Positions 50,003-60,565 of a stretch of DNA of 64,000 bases are shown in pieces (position 1 is the first letter of the stretch; each line of letters begins with the position of its first letter). The DNA lies in NCBI RefSeq assembly GCF_900129055.1, contig NZ_FQUZ01000017.1, positions 1-64,000 of the forward strand. Reading direction: 5' to 3'. Origin of the DNA: Lampropedia hyalina DSM 16112. Its GTDB lineage: Bacteria; Pseudomonadota; Gammaproteobacteria; Burkholderiales; Burkholderiaceae_C. Below the pieces are notes generated by a model. That model had not been told where the DNA came from, did not search any database, and was given only the letters and a program-made list of their open reading frames with translations. Position numbers and translations under genes: made by a program.

Positions 50003-50940
50003 GGCGCATCCGAATGGGAAGCTGCGCCCTGCCCTGCCGCCAGCCCCCGCACGGAGGAGCGACCATCGAGCAGCACCAGCGGGCGTTCATCATCGGTCAT
50101 GATGCCCACGACCGTGCCCTCGGGATGGTGCTGTTGCTGGGGCAGGTCGAAGTGGCGCAGTACGCCACCAAAGGCTTGTTCCAGGTTGTCGCGGGTAAAG
50201 ATTTCGGCGGTCAGGCCGTGGGCCAGCACCGTGCGTTTGACCAGCACGGTGCGATCACAGAATTCCGGCACACTGCCCAGATTGTGGGTCGATACCAGCA
50301 TGACGCGACCTTCCGCACGCAATGCCTTGAGCAGTTCGATGATGGCTTCTTCGGTTTTGACATCCACGCCTGTGAATGGCTCATCGAGCAGAATCACCTG
50401 CGCCTCCTGGGCCAATGCGCGCGCCAGAAAAACGCGCTTTTTCTGGCCCCCGGAGAGTTCACCAATCTGGCGTTTCTCGTAGCCTTGCATGTTCACGCGC
50501 TGAAGTGCCTGGCGTACCACATCATGGTCATGCGGACGCGGACGGCGCAGAAAACCCATGTGCCCATACCGCCCCATCATGACCACATCCTTCACCAGTA
50601 CCGGAAAGTTCCAGTCCACTTCCTCGCTTTGCGGCACATAGGCGATCAGGTTGCGGCGCATGGCCTGGCGGGCGGGCTGCTCCAGTATGGTGATGCTGCC
50701 CTGCGACAGGCGCACCAGCCCCATGATGGCCTTGAACAACGTGGACTTGCCACTGCCATTGACCCCCACCAGCGCGGTGATGGTGCCAGTGGGAATCGCA
50801 AAGCTGGCATCGGCCAGGGCCGTGAGGCCATTGCGATAGGTGACGCTGACATGCTGCACGCACAGCCCGGCCCCACCCCCTTCGGGCACAGTCCCGAAGG
50901 CAGGCACTCCGGTGGCAGATGAAGGGCTGGCATCCGTCAC
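49999..50940 (-). CDS. Metal ABC transporter ATP-binding protein
   Basis: A 313-residue ATPase. Walker A is [17 protein letters not shown], the signature is [17 protein letters not shown] and Walker B is [12 protein letters not shown]. The first 25 and last 60 residues are extensions beyond the core. It overlaps the binding-protein gene by four bases. Confidence 0.93.
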   Translation of the reverse strand: MTDASPSSATGVPAFGTVPEGGGAGLCVQHVSVTYRNGLTALADASFAIPTGTITALVGVNGSGKSTLFKAIMGLVRLSQGSITILEQPARQAMRRNLIAYVPQSEEVDWNFPVLVKDVVMMGRYGHMGFLRRPRPHDHDVVRQALQRVNMQGYEKRQIGELSGGQKKRVFLARALAQEAQVILLDEPFTGVDVKTEEAIIELLKALRAEGRVMLVSTHNLGSVPEFCDRTVLVKRTVLAHGLTAEIFTRDNLEQAFGGVLRHFDLPQQQHHPEGTVVGIMTDDERPLVLLDGRSSVRGLAAGQGAASHSDAP

Positions 50941-51962
50941 TTCGACAACCCCTTGGCAATGGTTTCCGAGGTCACGGTGAGCAGGTCCAGATAGGTGGGC
51001 ACCGGGCCTGAAGGTTCGCTGAGCGAATCGACGAACAGCACACCGCCATAGTGGATGCCGGTCTCGCGGGCCACTTGCTGCGCAGCGGCAGGCGAGATGG
51101 TGCTTTCACTGAAAATCGCCGGGATGTTCTGGGCACGCACCGTGTCGATCACCTTGCGCACCTGCTGCGGTGTGCCCTGCTGGTCGGAATTGATCGGCCA
51201 GAGGTACAACTCCTTCAGGTCGAAGTCTCGTGCGAGATAGCTGAATGCCCCTTCGCTGGTGACCAGCCAGCGTTTTTCCGGCGGCAATTGCGCGAGGGAA
51301 CCCTGAATGGGCTGAATGCGAGCGCGGATTTTCTCTTTGTAGGCTTCTGCATTGGCCTGATACGTTGGGGCATGGGCAGGATCGTGCTGGACCAGTGCAT
51401 CACGGATATTGTCCACATAGATCAATGCCGAAGTCGGCGACATCCAGGCATGGGGGTTGGGTTTACCGTTGTAGGGGCCTTCGGCAATGCTGATGGGCTC
51501 GATGCCCTTCGTCACCACCACGCCGGGAACGTTCTTCAAACGCTGAAAGAACTTCTCGAACCACAGCTCCAGCCCCATGCCATTCCACAGAATCAACTGG
51601 GCGTTCTGGCCCTTGACCAGATCGCCAGGGGTGGGCTGGTACTCGTGAATCTCGGCACCAGGCTTGGTGATGGATTCCACGATGGCGGCATCGCCTGCCA
51701 CGTTCTGCGCAATATCGGCAATCACAGTGAACGTGGTCACAACCTTGAACTTCGGCGCAGACTGCGCGGTGGAACGCCCCTGGGCTGCGGCATCGGTCAC
51801 AAGCCCTCCCAAGGACAAAGCCGCCACGGCAGCCCATGTCCAATGCAGCAAACTGCGCCGCTGCGTCTGGGATACCGACATGCTGGCGACCACTGTACCG
51901 ACCTGCGTACCACTGCGATCAGTCTGAGGGTTGCGGGAAATGCGAGGGATGGAAAACGCCAT
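50937..51962 (-). CDS. Metal-binding periplasmic protein (ZnuA/MntA family)
   Basis: A 341-residue substrate-binding protein. The signal region is [20 protein letters not shown] with an Ala-Gln-Ala-type site, preceded by 27 extra residues. Ligands resemble the manganese group: His in [13 protein letters not shown], His in NPHAWMSP, Glu in FSESTISP and Asp near [13 protein letters not shown]. Three of four ligands are in standard family places. It is the first gene of the operon facing mntR. Confidence 0.9.
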   Translation of the reverse strand: MAFSIPRISRNPQTDRSGTQVGTVVASMSVSQTQRRSLLHWTWAAVAALSLGGLVTDAAAQGRSTAQSAPKFKVVTTFTVIADIAQNVAGDAAIVESITKPGAEIHEYQPTPGDLVKGQNAQLILWNGMGLELWFEKFFQRLKNVPGVVVTKGIEPISIAEGPYNGKPNPHAWMSPTSALIYVDNIRDALVQHDPAHAPTYQANAEAYKEKIRARIQPIQGSLAQLPPEKRWLVTSEGAFSYLARDFDLKELYLWPINSDQQGTPQQVRKVIDTVRAQNIPAIFSESTISPAAAQQVARETGIHYGGVLFVDSLSEPSGPVPTYLDLLTVTSETIAKGLSK

Positions 51963-52009
51963 TGAATGCCTCCGTACAAGCCAAGAAAACACCGACCCCG
52001 TGAAATATA

Positions 52010-52047
52010 TAGCCAGTGCTAAGAAAAAACAAGTATAGCATCAGCTA
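52010..52047. promoter_or_regulatory. Two MntR-type operators between the transporter and mntR
   Basis: TAGC-CAGT-GCTA (52,010-52,021) and TAGC-ATCA-GCTA (52,036-52,047) are perfect dyads with the TAGC-N4-GCTA core known from MntR boxes. They lie between the divergent transporter and mntR genes, with centres 26 bp apart. The first is about 50 bp from the transporter start and the second about 135 bp from mntR. Confidence 0.8.
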
Positions 52048-52181
52048 ATTTTCTGCTGCTATAACCCGCCCATCGGTGCTGTTACTATTGCACCTGCGCA
52101 GGCTTGCCTCACACTGTGGCCATCTCGCGCCAGCCATGCCGTGTGGCACTGCCAGCAGCCATTTCCGCAGACCCACACCCC

Positions 52182-52685
52182 ATGAACATGAATACAAAAC
52201 CAGAACATACGCCCCCTTCTTCCCACCTCGCCGTACAGATGCAGCAGGCCGCCCTGCGGGCAGAAGGCTTCCAACAAGTACGCGAAGCCCATAAACAGGA
52301 ACTGGTGGAAGACTACGTAGAGCTGATTTCAGACCTGCTGCTGGAAATTGGCGAAGCCCGGCAAGTCCAGATTGCCGAACGACTGGGCGTGGCACAACCC
52401 ACGGTGGCCAAGATGCTCAAGCGACTGGAGGGCATGGGCTATGTGGTGCTGCGCCCCTACCAAGGAGTGCTCCTGAGCGCGGAAGGCGAAACCCTCGCAC
52501 AAACCAGTCGCGAACGGCATCAATTGGTCGAATCATTCCTGCTTGCGCTGGGCGTCGATGAAGACAGTGCGCGCCGCGATGCCGAAGGACTGGAGCACCA
52601 CGTCAGCAAGGCCACACTGGCGGCCTTCCAGCGTTTTCTGGACAGCCATTCGCTGCCCGAAAACCAGTCAGGCCATTCCACGTAA
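52182..52685 (+). CDS. mntR: Manganese-responsive transcriptional regulator MntR
   Basis: A 167-residue DtxR/MntR-family regulator. The winged helix is at about 45-105 ([37 protein letters not shown]). The metal-binding glutamates and histidines are in [15 protein letters not shown] and the dimer part [17 protein letters not shown]. Divergent from the transporter it probably represses. Confidence 0.94.
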   Translation: MNMNTKPEHTPPSSHLAVQMQQAALRAEGFQQVREAHKQELVEDYVELISDLLLEIGEARQVQIAERLGVAQPTVAKMLKRLEGMGYVVLRPYQGVLLSAEGETLAQTSRERHQLVESFLLALGVDEDSARRDAEGLEHHVSKATLAAFQRFLDSHSLPENQSGHST

Positions 52686-52830
52686 CCCAGACACGGCAAC
52701 TGCCACACGCCCGCCCCGTGAATTCCAGCACTTCACACTACAGTGCAAGACGGCATAATGTCTGTGAGCCGGGCAGACCATCCTTAACCCTGCCCCTTCC
52801 TGGTTACCTCAATTCTCAAAGGAGCACACG

Positions 52831-53088
52831 ATGAGCGATGCCGTACCACGAATGACCAACCTGTTTCTGCAACTGGGACTGGATGCCAGCGAATCTGCAA
52901 TTGCCAGTTTCATCAAGGCCCACCAGTTGCCTGCCGATGTCTCCCTTTTGGAAGCCCCCTACTGGAGCGAGGCCCAGCGTCAGTTTCTGGCCGAGCAGAT
53001 CAAGGCCGATGCCTCCTGGACCATCGTGGTCGATCAACTCAACGAGTCCCTGCACGAGGATGCCGTGAGGGCACAAACCGGCATTTGA
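52831..53088 (+). CDS. DUF2789 family protein
   Basis: An 85-residue soluble protein beginning MSDAVPRMTNLFLQLGLDAS, with family segments APYWSEAQRQFLAEQIKADA. Function unknown. AAAGGAG stands before the ATG. Confidence 0.9.
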   Translation: MSDAVPRMTNLFLQLGLDASESAIASFIKAHQLPADVSLLEAPYWSEAQRQFLAEQIKADASWTIVVDQLNESLHEDAVRAQTGI

Positions 53089-53162
53089 GATGCCTGTTCC
53101 CAGCCTGCGCTGCCGCACCGTGTGTCGCGTGCAAGCAGGCTGGCAACCCAGCGGAGCAACCT

Positions 53163-53486
53163 ATGCTGCACTACATCGACAGCCCGCTGAGCGCGGCAGA
53201 AGTGTCCCGGATGCCCGGTCTGCTTGCTCTGGAGTTCGGCAACGGCTGGTGTGGATTCTGTCAGACCAGCGCCCCTGCGATTGCCGCTGCCTTGCAACAC
53301 CGACCCGACATCCGGCACATCCAGATTGCCGATGGCAAAGGCAAACGCCTGGGAAGGCATTTTGGCGTGAAGCTCTGGCCCACGCTGATATTCTTGGACG
53401 ATGGCCTTGAAGTGGCGCGTGTCGTCCGCCCCGATCAGAGCGAAACCGTCAGCCAGGCCATTTCCCGGCTGCGCACAGCCGACTGA
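53163..53486 (+). CDS. Thioredoxin-like protein
   Basis: A 107-residue thioredoxin-fold protein with the active site WCGFC (GNGWCGFCQTSAP) and the cis-proline in VKLWPTLIFLDDG. The CGFC dipeptide differs from the CGPC of thioredoxin. No signal peptide, so it is cytoplasmic. Confidence 0.88.
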   Translation: MLHYIDSPLSAAEVSRMPGLLALEFGNGWCGFCQTSAPAIAAALQHRPDIRHIQIADGKGKRLGRHFGVKLWPTLIFLDDGLEVARVVRPDQSETVSQAISRLRTAD

Positions 53487-53533
53487 AACGGATTTTTCCA
53501 CTCATTCACCACGATACTGCAAGGAGTCTTGGC

Positions 53534-53740
53534 ATGCCGATCTACCACATTGAAATGATGGAAGGCCGAACCCCCGAACAGAAGCGCAAACTGGTGGAGG
53601 CCGTCACCCGCGTGAGTGTGGACATTCTGGGCGGCTCCCCCGAAGCCGTGCATGTGCTGATCCACGAAATCCCCCGTGACAACTGGGCGACCGGCGGCCA
53701 GTTGTGGTCGGAACGCAAGCCGTCATCATCCCCGCGCTGA
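53534..53740 (+). CDS. 4-oxalocrotonate tautomerase family protein
   Basis: A 68-residue tautomerase beginning MPIYHIEMMEGRTPEQKRKL. Pro2 is the catalytic base of the family; an EAVTRVSVDILGG helix follows. Its own substrate is unknown. AAGGAG lies 10 bp before the ATG. Confidence 0.9.
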   Translation: MPIYHIEMMEGRTPEQKRKLVEAVTRVSVDILGGSPEAVHVLIHEIPRDNWATGGQLWSERKPSSSPR

Positions 53741-53761
53741 GCACGCGCTCCACCAGCCGCC

Positions 53762-54991
53762 TCACCACCACGCCTTCACCCATTCGGTGAGACTGTAGAT
53801 GGTCAAACCGACCAGACCACCCACGAGCGTGCCGTTGATGCGGATGTATTGCAGATCACGCCCCAGGTGTTCTTCTACCTCACGCACCAGTTCGCGTGTA
53901 TCCCAGGCACTCACTCGCTCGGTCACATACTTGCGAATGGCGGGGCGGTAGTGATCCAGCACCTGCGGTACAAGCTGCTGAATCTGGGCATTGAGCCAGT
54001 GTTGCAAGGCTGGATTGTCCTGAAGCTGTTGCCCCCACTGCGAGCACAGGCGTTCCAGCCCTTGGCGCACGGTGGAATCAGGCCGGTTCAGGTCATGGTC
54101 CAGCCACTGGCGCAGGTCATCCCAGATTTTCAGCAAATATTCCTGCAAGGTCGGGTGATTGATGATCTGCTCGCCCATTTGCGTCACCTGGGCACGCAAC
54201 ACCGGATCGTGTTCCAGTCGCTGCACCCACTCGTGCACCGCCTGATCAAAACGCTGGCGCAGCGGGTGCGCCGGGTCTTCTCCCATCTCCGCCACATTGC
54301 GTGCCACCGCCGCCACGATCTTGCGGGTGGTCAGGCGAGCGGCAGCCTTGTCCAGAGCCAGATAGCGCAAGGCTCGCAACTCCTTGGCAATCGCTTCGCT
54401 GATATGCTGCTGGGTCGCTTCACTGTCCAGCAACCTGGCCAACGCCACCAGCACCTCATCGAGCAACTCCTGATGGCGATTATTGGTGGTCAGGCTGTTG
54501 AGCACGACCCGGGCACTGCCGGAAAAATCCAGTTGCTGGAGTGCCGCCTTGGCATTGCGGGCAATGAAAGTCTGCACACTCGCCTCATCCAGGGCGTTCA
54601 AACCAAAGCGCGTCGCCGCTATCAGGGGCTGTGTCCAGGCCTGCACCTGGGCAGGCTGTTGCAACCAGTGTGCCAGCCACGCGGCACCATCCCAGTCGCG
54701 CAAACGGGCGCGTACCGGCTCCGTCGCCAGAAAATTCTGATCCAGGAAATCGGCAAGCCCCTGACCGATGCGATGCTGGTTGTTGGCAATCACCGCCGTA
54801 TGGGGAATCGGCAAGCCCATCGGATGGCGAAACAATGCCGTGACCGCAAACCAGTCCGCCAAGGCCCCCACCATTGCCGCCTCAGCACACGCCGCCACAT
54901 ATCCCCAGGCACTGTGCTGCCCCTCCAGCACAGTGGCGAGGATGTACACCAGCGCAGCAGCAAACAGCAGAACGAGAGCAATATTTTTCAT
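53762..54991 (-). CDS. DUF445 family inner-membrane protein
   Basis: A 409-residue protein with an N-terminal membrane segment (IALVLLFAAALVYILATVL) and a second at the C terminus (INGTLVGGLVGLTIYSL). Between them lie long amphipathic helices. The motif GALADWFAVTALFRHPMGLP is characteristic. Function unknown. The ATG MKNIALVLL is used over a longer frame. Confidence 0.92.
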   Translation of the reverse strand: MKNIALVLLFAAALVYILATVLEGQHSAWGYVAACAEAAMVGALADWFAVTALFRHPMGLPIPHTAVIANNQHRIGQGLADFLDQNFLATEPVRARLRDWDGAAWLAHWLQQPAQVQAWTQPLIAATRFGLNALDEASVQTFIARNAKAALQQLDFSGSARVVLNSLTTNNRHQELLDEVLVALARLLDSEATQQHISEAIAKELRALRYLALDKAAARLTTRKIVAAVARNVAEMGEDPAHPLRQRFDQAVHEWVQRLEHDPVLRAQVTQMGEQIINHPTLQEYLLKIWDDLRQWLDHDLNRPDSTVRQGLERLCSQWGQQLQDNPALQHWLNAQIQQLVPQVLDHYRPAIRKYVTERVSAWDTRELVREVEEHLGRDLQYIRINGTLVGGLVGLTIYSLTEWVKAWW

Positions 54992-55228
54992 GGTGGCATT
55001 TTCGTTCTGAAAGCGCGTGCACGATCCGGCCATCGCCGCAGGGCGATCACGCCAAGGCTGCATACTGCATCAATAATCGATTGCGCCTGAAAAATCGGAA
55101 ATTCTTGCAGCTGCGTACCCAGACGATGAAAGCGTTTCAGAGTGAAGCTTTATGTGAATGCTCCAGCATAGCAGCAGGGATTTCAGTTTGCCATCATGCT
55201 GAACCAATGTCGCATTTTCCCGGACACC

Positions 55229-57872
55229 TCAATAGTGCCAAGTGACCGTTGCGCGCACCATCCGTCCCGGCGCGGGCAGTGGCCAAGATGCGCTGGAGCC
55301 GGCTTCAAAGTAGTAGCGGTCAGCAACATTGCGGGCACTCAGGCCGAAGTCGAAATCCTTCCACTGATAGTTGGCAAACAGATCATAGACCTCGTAGCCA
55401 CGCAAACCATCGTAATCCCAGTTGGTGCCGCGCACCACAGTCGCATTGGTGCCGATCGTCAATTTGCGGTCCAGCAGACGCACGCCCAGGGTCAGGTTGT
55501 GTTGGTGTTTGGCAGGCGAAAACTGAGAATACAAATCGCCCCAGCCACTATTTTCTTTTTCGCAGAATGGTTTGCCGCGAACTCCACAGTAAGTCGTTTC
55601 CAGGTGCCGTGCATAGGCATAGGTGGCAAACACCACTCCGGTGTCGTAATCCATCGATGCCTCGTAACCACGCATCTTTGCATTGCCAATGTTATGCAGG
55701 GGGGGCAATTCCGCCGAATCCGGTCAGAGTGGTCGCTGGAATGCCGTGGATATAGTCACCGATGTCATTATCAAAGTAGACCAGCTTCATACCGAATCGG
55801 TCTTCGGCACGCAACAGGCTCCGATGCAGCACATTGACACCCAGTTCCGTGTTCCTGGACAACTCCGGGCGCAACACCCCGGGGCCTGCGCAGTACCATT
55901 GCGTGTCGCCGAATATGCCTTGCCGTGTCAGCCACTGCCCGCAACTTCCAGAGCTGTTCTCACGCGCACTGGGAGCACGCCAGCCCTTGGAGCGGCGCAT
56001 GAACACCTGCAACCATTCGGCAGGCGACATGGTAATGCCTGTCTGCCAAGACAGGTCGGAGGCACCTTTTTCAAAATCACTGTTCCCGTCCAGGCTGGCT
56101 TTGTAGTCGTTGTGGCGCAGACCACCATCCAGCATCAGCCAGTCCGTGGCCTCGATCTCTGCATGTCCAAACATGCCCCATTCTGTGGTGCGCATACCGT
56201 TTACCGAGGTATTGCTTTCAATCTCTTCGCGCTTGTAGTTGCCGCCGACTTTCAACGTCAAATCCATATCACCCAGCAAAAACATACTGGCATTGGAAAT
56301 GCCTGCGCCGATGGCATCGGTCTTGATATGGGCTGCCGCATCGGTTGGCATGGCACTGCTGCCTGAACCATTGGTCCAGTTGTTCTCCACCGTATCAACA
56401 GCCCAGACTTCAGTTTTCAGATCAAACAGCGGATTGGCAGGCTTCCATGTGTATTCCAGCCCGTAACGGTCTTGCTTGCTATGGCTGGCAGGCTGGTAGA
56501 TCGACTGATAGTTGTACTTGACATCGGGTATCTGTGAACTGGGATTGCGATGCTGCACATAGGCACTCTCGGTTCGGTTGTAGCGTGCCTCGACGCGCTG
56601 CTCACCGAAATGAAAACCCGCCTTGGCCAGCCAGCTTTCGGTGTCGTTGTAGGTTCCGTACACTTCCTGGCCAGGTTGGAAGTAGGAAAATCTGGCGGGC
56701 GTGCCATCCCAGTAATAGCCACCATTGGTTTCGTAGTCTTCGCCGAGTTCGTAGCCACTGGAGCCGGCAGCGTAGTTGCCACTTTGCCGCTTCGAATAGC
56801 CTGCCATCAGGTCGATGAACTCAACCGGTTTCCACGCACCGATCACACTGCCGGATCGGTTACTTCCAGGAACGTCGGTGCCTTCTGGCACAGGCTGGAA
56901 GGACTGCATGCCATAGGTATAGTTGCGGACAGTCAGGTTATCCAAACAACTCTGGGTGAATTGCCATGACGTGGTTACACCCGTACGATTATTCGTCCGG
57001 TGGCATTGTTGGGAGCTGTTTACATTTCCACTGTTGTTGCCCAACATGCCACGCATGCGAATGCCCCAGTTCCGGTCAGGATCGGTAATCAAGTCATCGG
57101 CACTGAACGTCCGCAAGCCAACGGTGCCGCCAAAACCGCCACTTTCCAGGCCTGGCCCCTTCTCCACCGCGATGCCAGCAACGAAGTCTGGATCAATGTA
57201 GTTGTGACTGCGTGCAGCGGTATAGCTCATCTGGCTGCTAGTGGCGGAGTCGGAACCATCCACCAGCACCTTGACCCGCCCCTGCCCTTGCAGGCCACGG
57301 ATATTGAGGTCGAAACTCACGCCAGAATAGGCATTGGCCATCTGCACGCCGGAAATGGCGCGAAACAACTCGGAAGGCGTGGCCTGCGGAACCCGATCCA
57401 ACGTCTCACGGCCCACATAGGTCACAGAACGCGCCTCGGAATAGCCCGCCCACGAACCCGAGTCCGGGACGCTGCTGCTTACCACCACTTCATCAAGTAC
57501 CTGGTTTGCCGCCTTGGCTGCTGGCAACTCACGGCGAATCACCACTTCCGCACCGTTGATCGCCCCAGCCAACCCTGTGCCTGCCAGCAAACGATTCAGG
57601 GCTTGTTGCGCTCCCAGGCTGGCATTGATGGCAGTCGAGGTTTTGCCTGCGACCAGGGACTGCTCCACGGCAATCTGCACACCCGTTTGCCGTGCCCAGG
57701 CATTCAGCGCATCACCCAACGGCTGGGCTGCAATTTTGATGTTTTGCACCTTGTCACCACCGGCCATTGCGGCAGATGCAACCGCTGTGGCTTGCGCCCA
57801 GATGACAGGTGAACCCAGCATAAGTGAAACAGCCAATGCCAGTCTTGCTGGCCTGAATACCAAGTGAGTCAT
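55229..57872 (-). pseudogene. TonB-dependent outer-membrane receptor, frameshifted at a C7 tract
   Basis: A ferric-siderophore type receptor. It has a signal peptide, an N-terminal STN signalling domain (about 45-110), a plug (VRVKVLVDG region) and a barrel. The frame from 57,872 stops at 55,692, after GIAPPA. The rest of the barrel continues in another frame from about 55,708 to 55,229, ending in the terminal aromatic motif ATVTWHY. The break lies in a run of seven C residues (minus strand); six would restore one open frame of about 880 residues. It is linked to fecI and fecR. Confidence 0.85.
55699..55705 (-). repeat. Homopolymer tract of seven C at the receptor frameshift
   Basis: Seven C (G on the plus strand) lie in the barrel coding region where the frame is lost. 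Removing one C joins GIAP to LHNIGNAK in frame. Such tracts slip during replication in phase-variable receptors; a sequencing error is the alternative. Confidence 0.8.
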
Positions 57873-58023
57873 CTCACCTCCTAAAAATTAACAGGTTCAA
57901 GAATTGTTCCTGTTAATGAAGACGGATGAGAGAACGCTATGCCGGGTATGTTCAGGTCATTTATTTGTATTTAGTTGAAATTTTTGGACATGTGGCTCAT
58001 CGTAGATGGTGTGAAGACCTCCC

Positions 58024-59142
58024 CTAACGAAGCGCAAGGTGGTATTGCCCGGCTCCTTGTGAGTGCAAGCGCACAGGCAATGCACCCGTCAGTAGTCTGC
58101 GTACTGCTTCCGGCTCATGCGGATTGAAAGTTCCGCTCAAACGCAATTGTGCGGCTCCTGGATCCATGCTGATGATGCCGGTATCGGCATAACGCCCCAG
58201 CTCCAAGAGTGCCTGCTGCAATGGTGCATTGCGGAAACTGATGCGTTGCTGCCGCCAGTCCGAAAACTCTCCCACAGCAACAGTCGCCACTTCAGGGGCC
58301 ACCATACCCGGCCCTATGGCAATCTTCTCTCCTGCCTGGAGCTGGTAGGTGGCACCATCCATCTGCTCCATCCATTCACCTTGGGCATTGCGCACGCCTT
58401 TGTGTACACGTACAGAACCCTCTTCCACAGCAACGGTAACCGCCTCCAAGCCTTGCAGGCCCGGTGTATAGCGCACCGTAAAGCGAGTGCCTGTAACCGT
58501 AATCCGTACATCATCGGCCGTTATCAGAAAGGGCCGTTTCACATCTTTGCCGACAGCAAAAAATACCTGGCCTTTGTGGAGCAAGATTTCACGTCGATCC
58601 CGGTAAAAAGTGGCCTGCAATTTGGTATGCGTATCCAGTTCCAGAATCGAGCCATCGGGCAGTTCTGTAGTCTGTGATTGGCCTCTCTGCGTCTGAAAAT
58701 GTTGTTCATACAGTGGCTGCACCTGCCAGACACTCCAGCCCAACCACCCCACTGAAGCCAATACGCTGCCAGCGACCATCGTATGCAGTGTGCGGCGAAA
58801 AAAATTTCGCCTGGCCGTCAATCCGAGCATGGCAGGTGCTGTTGGCGTTTCAGACTCCAACAAGGCAGCTGTTTCACCCACAGCCGCATTCGCAATGGCC
58901 CTATCGGATGCAACCTGGGCACGCAAGCGAGCCATGGCATCCGTGGGCATTTGATCCATCAATTGCCAGTCCAGCTCCCATTGAATGTAGGCATCGCGGT
59001 TGGCTGGGTTGGCTGTCAGCCATTGCTGAAAGGCGTGCTCATCCTGCGGTGACCATTGCAACAGATTCTGTCTGCGTAAAAACCAGTATGCCAGCTCCTG
59101 ATAGCTGGTATCGGCATCCTCCGGGCTTGGTCTGGTGGGCAT
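58024..59142 (-). CDS. FecR family anti-sigma factor
   Basis: A 372-residue membrane signal protein. The cytoplasmic N-terminal domain has EHAFQQWLTANPANRDAYIQWE, the FecR/sigma-contact motif. A membrane segment (SVLASVGWLGWSVW) is at about 130. The periplasmic FecR domain has LPDGSILELDTHTKLQATFY and GQVFFAVGKD. It would pass the receptor signal to the sigma factor encoded just upstream. Confidence 0.94.
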   Translation of the reverse strand: MPTRPSPEDADTSYQELAYWFLRRQNLLQWSPQDEHAFQQWLTANPANRDAYIQWELDWQLMDQMPTDAMARLRAQVASDRAIANAAVGETAALLESETPTAPAMLGLTARRNFFRRTLHTMVAGSVLASVGWLGWSVWQVQPLYEQHFQTQRGQSQTTELPDGSILELDTHTKLQATFYRDRREILLHKGQVFFAVGKDVKRPFLITADDVRITVTGTRFTVRYTPGLQGLEAVTVAVEEGSVRVHKGVRNAQGEWMEQMDGATYQLQAGEKIAIGPGMVAPEVATVAVGEFSDWRQQRISFRNAPLQQALLELGRYADTGIISMDPGAAQLRLSGTFNPHEPEAVRRLLTGALPVRLHSQGAGQYHLALR

Positions 59143-59190
59143 GGGATAATATTTTTTTGATCGTGGTCACGGGTATGAAGCCCAACAGCT

Positions 59191-59733
59191 TCAATCTTCA
59201 TTCTGCATGCGAAGGCCATCGAGCTGCTGAAGTGCTTTCATGCACGCACGCATCGCCACCTCAAGATAACCTTCCACGGTACGCACACTGATATTCATTT
59301 GCTCCGCCACTTCGGCACGGCTCAAACCTTCCAGCTTATAGAGAACAAAAGCCTCGCGCACCCTCGGCGGCAATCGGGCCACAGTAGTCTCTATGACCGC
59401 AAGGCGTTGCTTTGCATCCAGAATAACCTCTGGCTGACATGCAGAGGGAGCCGGATATTGGTTTGCCCCATCTTCCATATCGTCGTCATAAACTTCATGC
59501 ACCTGGCTGCGCGTATGCTCTCGACGATAATGGTCAATCAGAAGATTCTGAGCCACTTTATAAAGCAGCTTGCGTGGTTCCTGCACATCCTGTATCGCAC
59601 CAGAATAAACGCGGGCATAAGTTTCCTGTGCAAGATCTGCCGCAATGGTTCGATCCGAAACCCTGCGACTGAAAAAATTCAGCAGTTCCTTGTAGTAGTG
59701 CTCAAACACAGAATTTTCACAATCGGGCATCAT
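59191..59733 (-). CDS. FecI-type ECF sigma factor
   Basis: A 180-residue sigma factor for iron-siderophore genes. Region 2: FFSRRVSDRTIAADLAQETY to RKLLYKVAQNLLIDHYR. Region 4: LPPRVREAFVLYKLEGLSRA with the HTH EQMNISVRTVEGYLEVAM. It leads the fecI-fecR-receptor set, so it probably activates transcription of the receptor. Confidence 0.94.
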   Translation of the reverse strand: MMPDCENSVFEHYYKELLNFFSRRVSDRTIAADLAQETYARVYSGAIQDVQEPRKLLYKVAQNLLIDHYRREHTRSQVHEVYDDDMEDGANQYPAPSACQPEVILDAKQRLAVIETTVARLPPRVREAFVLYKLEGLSRAEVAEQMNISVRTVEGYLEVAMRACMKALQQLDGLRMQNED

Positions 59734-60047
59734 GCAGACGAATAGCCCAGACAGACTGGGGACACAAAAAATCTATAAATAAGAATTCTTTACGAATTGA
59801 TGATTATATAAACAAGTATCACGGCATACCATCAATCGGATTCGCTCTGGTCCCACGTCCTGCATCGAATGTGGCTGGCGATGCACCTCCACCAGAGCCA
59901 GTACGAAGCTGCATCGGATCCCGGTCGCGATACGAGGATTCAAAAACGCCTGTGCTGAACAAAAAAAGCCCTGCAAGGCAGGGCTTTTTCGGTTATCAGG
60001 CAATCCAACTCAGAAAAAACTCTGAGTCAAATCGCCAAAACCATCCA
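59734..60047. other. Intergenic region between rpsQ and fecI
   Basis: About 310 bp. It contains the rps terminator (listed) and an AT-rich stretch near 59,770-59,815 with a TATAAT on the minus strand (59,803-59,808), a plausible part of the fecI promoter. I could not fit a Fur box with confidence. Confidence 0.4.
59961..59989 (-). terminator. Terminator of the ribosomal protein operon segment
   Basis: AAAAAGCCCTGC and GCAGGGCTTTTT pair across a short loop, followed on the minus strand by T residues, about 60 bp after rpsQ. The stem is strong in both directions. Confidence 0.9.
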
Positions 60048-60317
60048 TTACAGCAGACCGGCTTTCTGAACCAGACGGGTCGCAACCCAGTTCTTGGTTT
60101 TGGAAAGCGGACGGCTCTCGGTGATTTCGATGGTATCACCCAGCTTGTACTCGCCTGCCTCATCGTGGGCGTGGTACTTGCTGGAACGAACCACGATCTT
60201 GCCGTAGATCGGGTGCTTCACGCGGCGTTCGACCAGTACGGTGACGGTCTTGGCACGCTTGTCACTGACCACCTTGCCAACCAAGGTGCGCTTGAGGGAT
60301 TTTTTCTCTTCCGTCAT
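60048..60317 (-). CDS. rpsQ: 30S ribosomal protein S17
   Basis: An 89-residue 16S rRNA-binding protein, OB fold. Clear family sequence [20 protein letters not shown] and [19 protein letters not shown]. Last gene before the terminator. Confidence 0.98.
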   Translation of the reverse strand: MTEEKKSLKRTLVGKVVSDKRAKTVTVLVERRVKHPIYGKIVVRSSKYHAHDEAGEYKLGDTIEITESRPLSKTKNWVATRLVQKAGLL

Positions 60318-60326
60318 GTTTGCTCC

Positions 60327-60551
60327 TTACTTGGCGGCTGCCTGCTTTTCAGCAAGAATGGTCTTCGCACGGGCGATGTCACGACGGGTCGTGCGCAGGG
60401 TCGAAGTGTTGTTGAGCTGTTGGGTCGCCACTTGCATGCGCAGTCCGAAGTGTGCCTTTTGCAGGGATTTGACTTCCTCTTGCAGGGCGGCAACGTCTTT
60501 CTCACGCAAAGCCTGGGCTTTGGTTTGCTTGTCAGCGGTTTGTTTGGCCAT
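60327..60551 (-). CDS. rpmC: 50S ribosomal protein L29
   Basis: 74 residues, with the core at [20 protein letters not shown] and [11 protein letters not shown]. The N-terminal ~12 residues ([12 protein letters not shown]) extend beyond the shortest homologues. It lies between rplP and rpsQ, as usual. Confidence 0.96.
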   Translation of the reverse strand: MAKQTADKQTKAQALREKDVAALQEEVKSLQKAHFGLRMQVATQQLNNTSTLRTTRRDIARAKTILAEKQAAAK

Positions 60552-60565
60552 CTTGATTCTCCCGA

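Noticed and set aside
59770-59815. A Fur box upstream of fecI
   Set aside because: AT-rich with partial ATGATTAT match but no convincing 19-bp dyad; left as unproven.
59773-60003. A 76-codon minus-strand frame next to rpsQ
   Set aside because: It crosses the ribosomal terminator and has no ribosome site or conserved feature.
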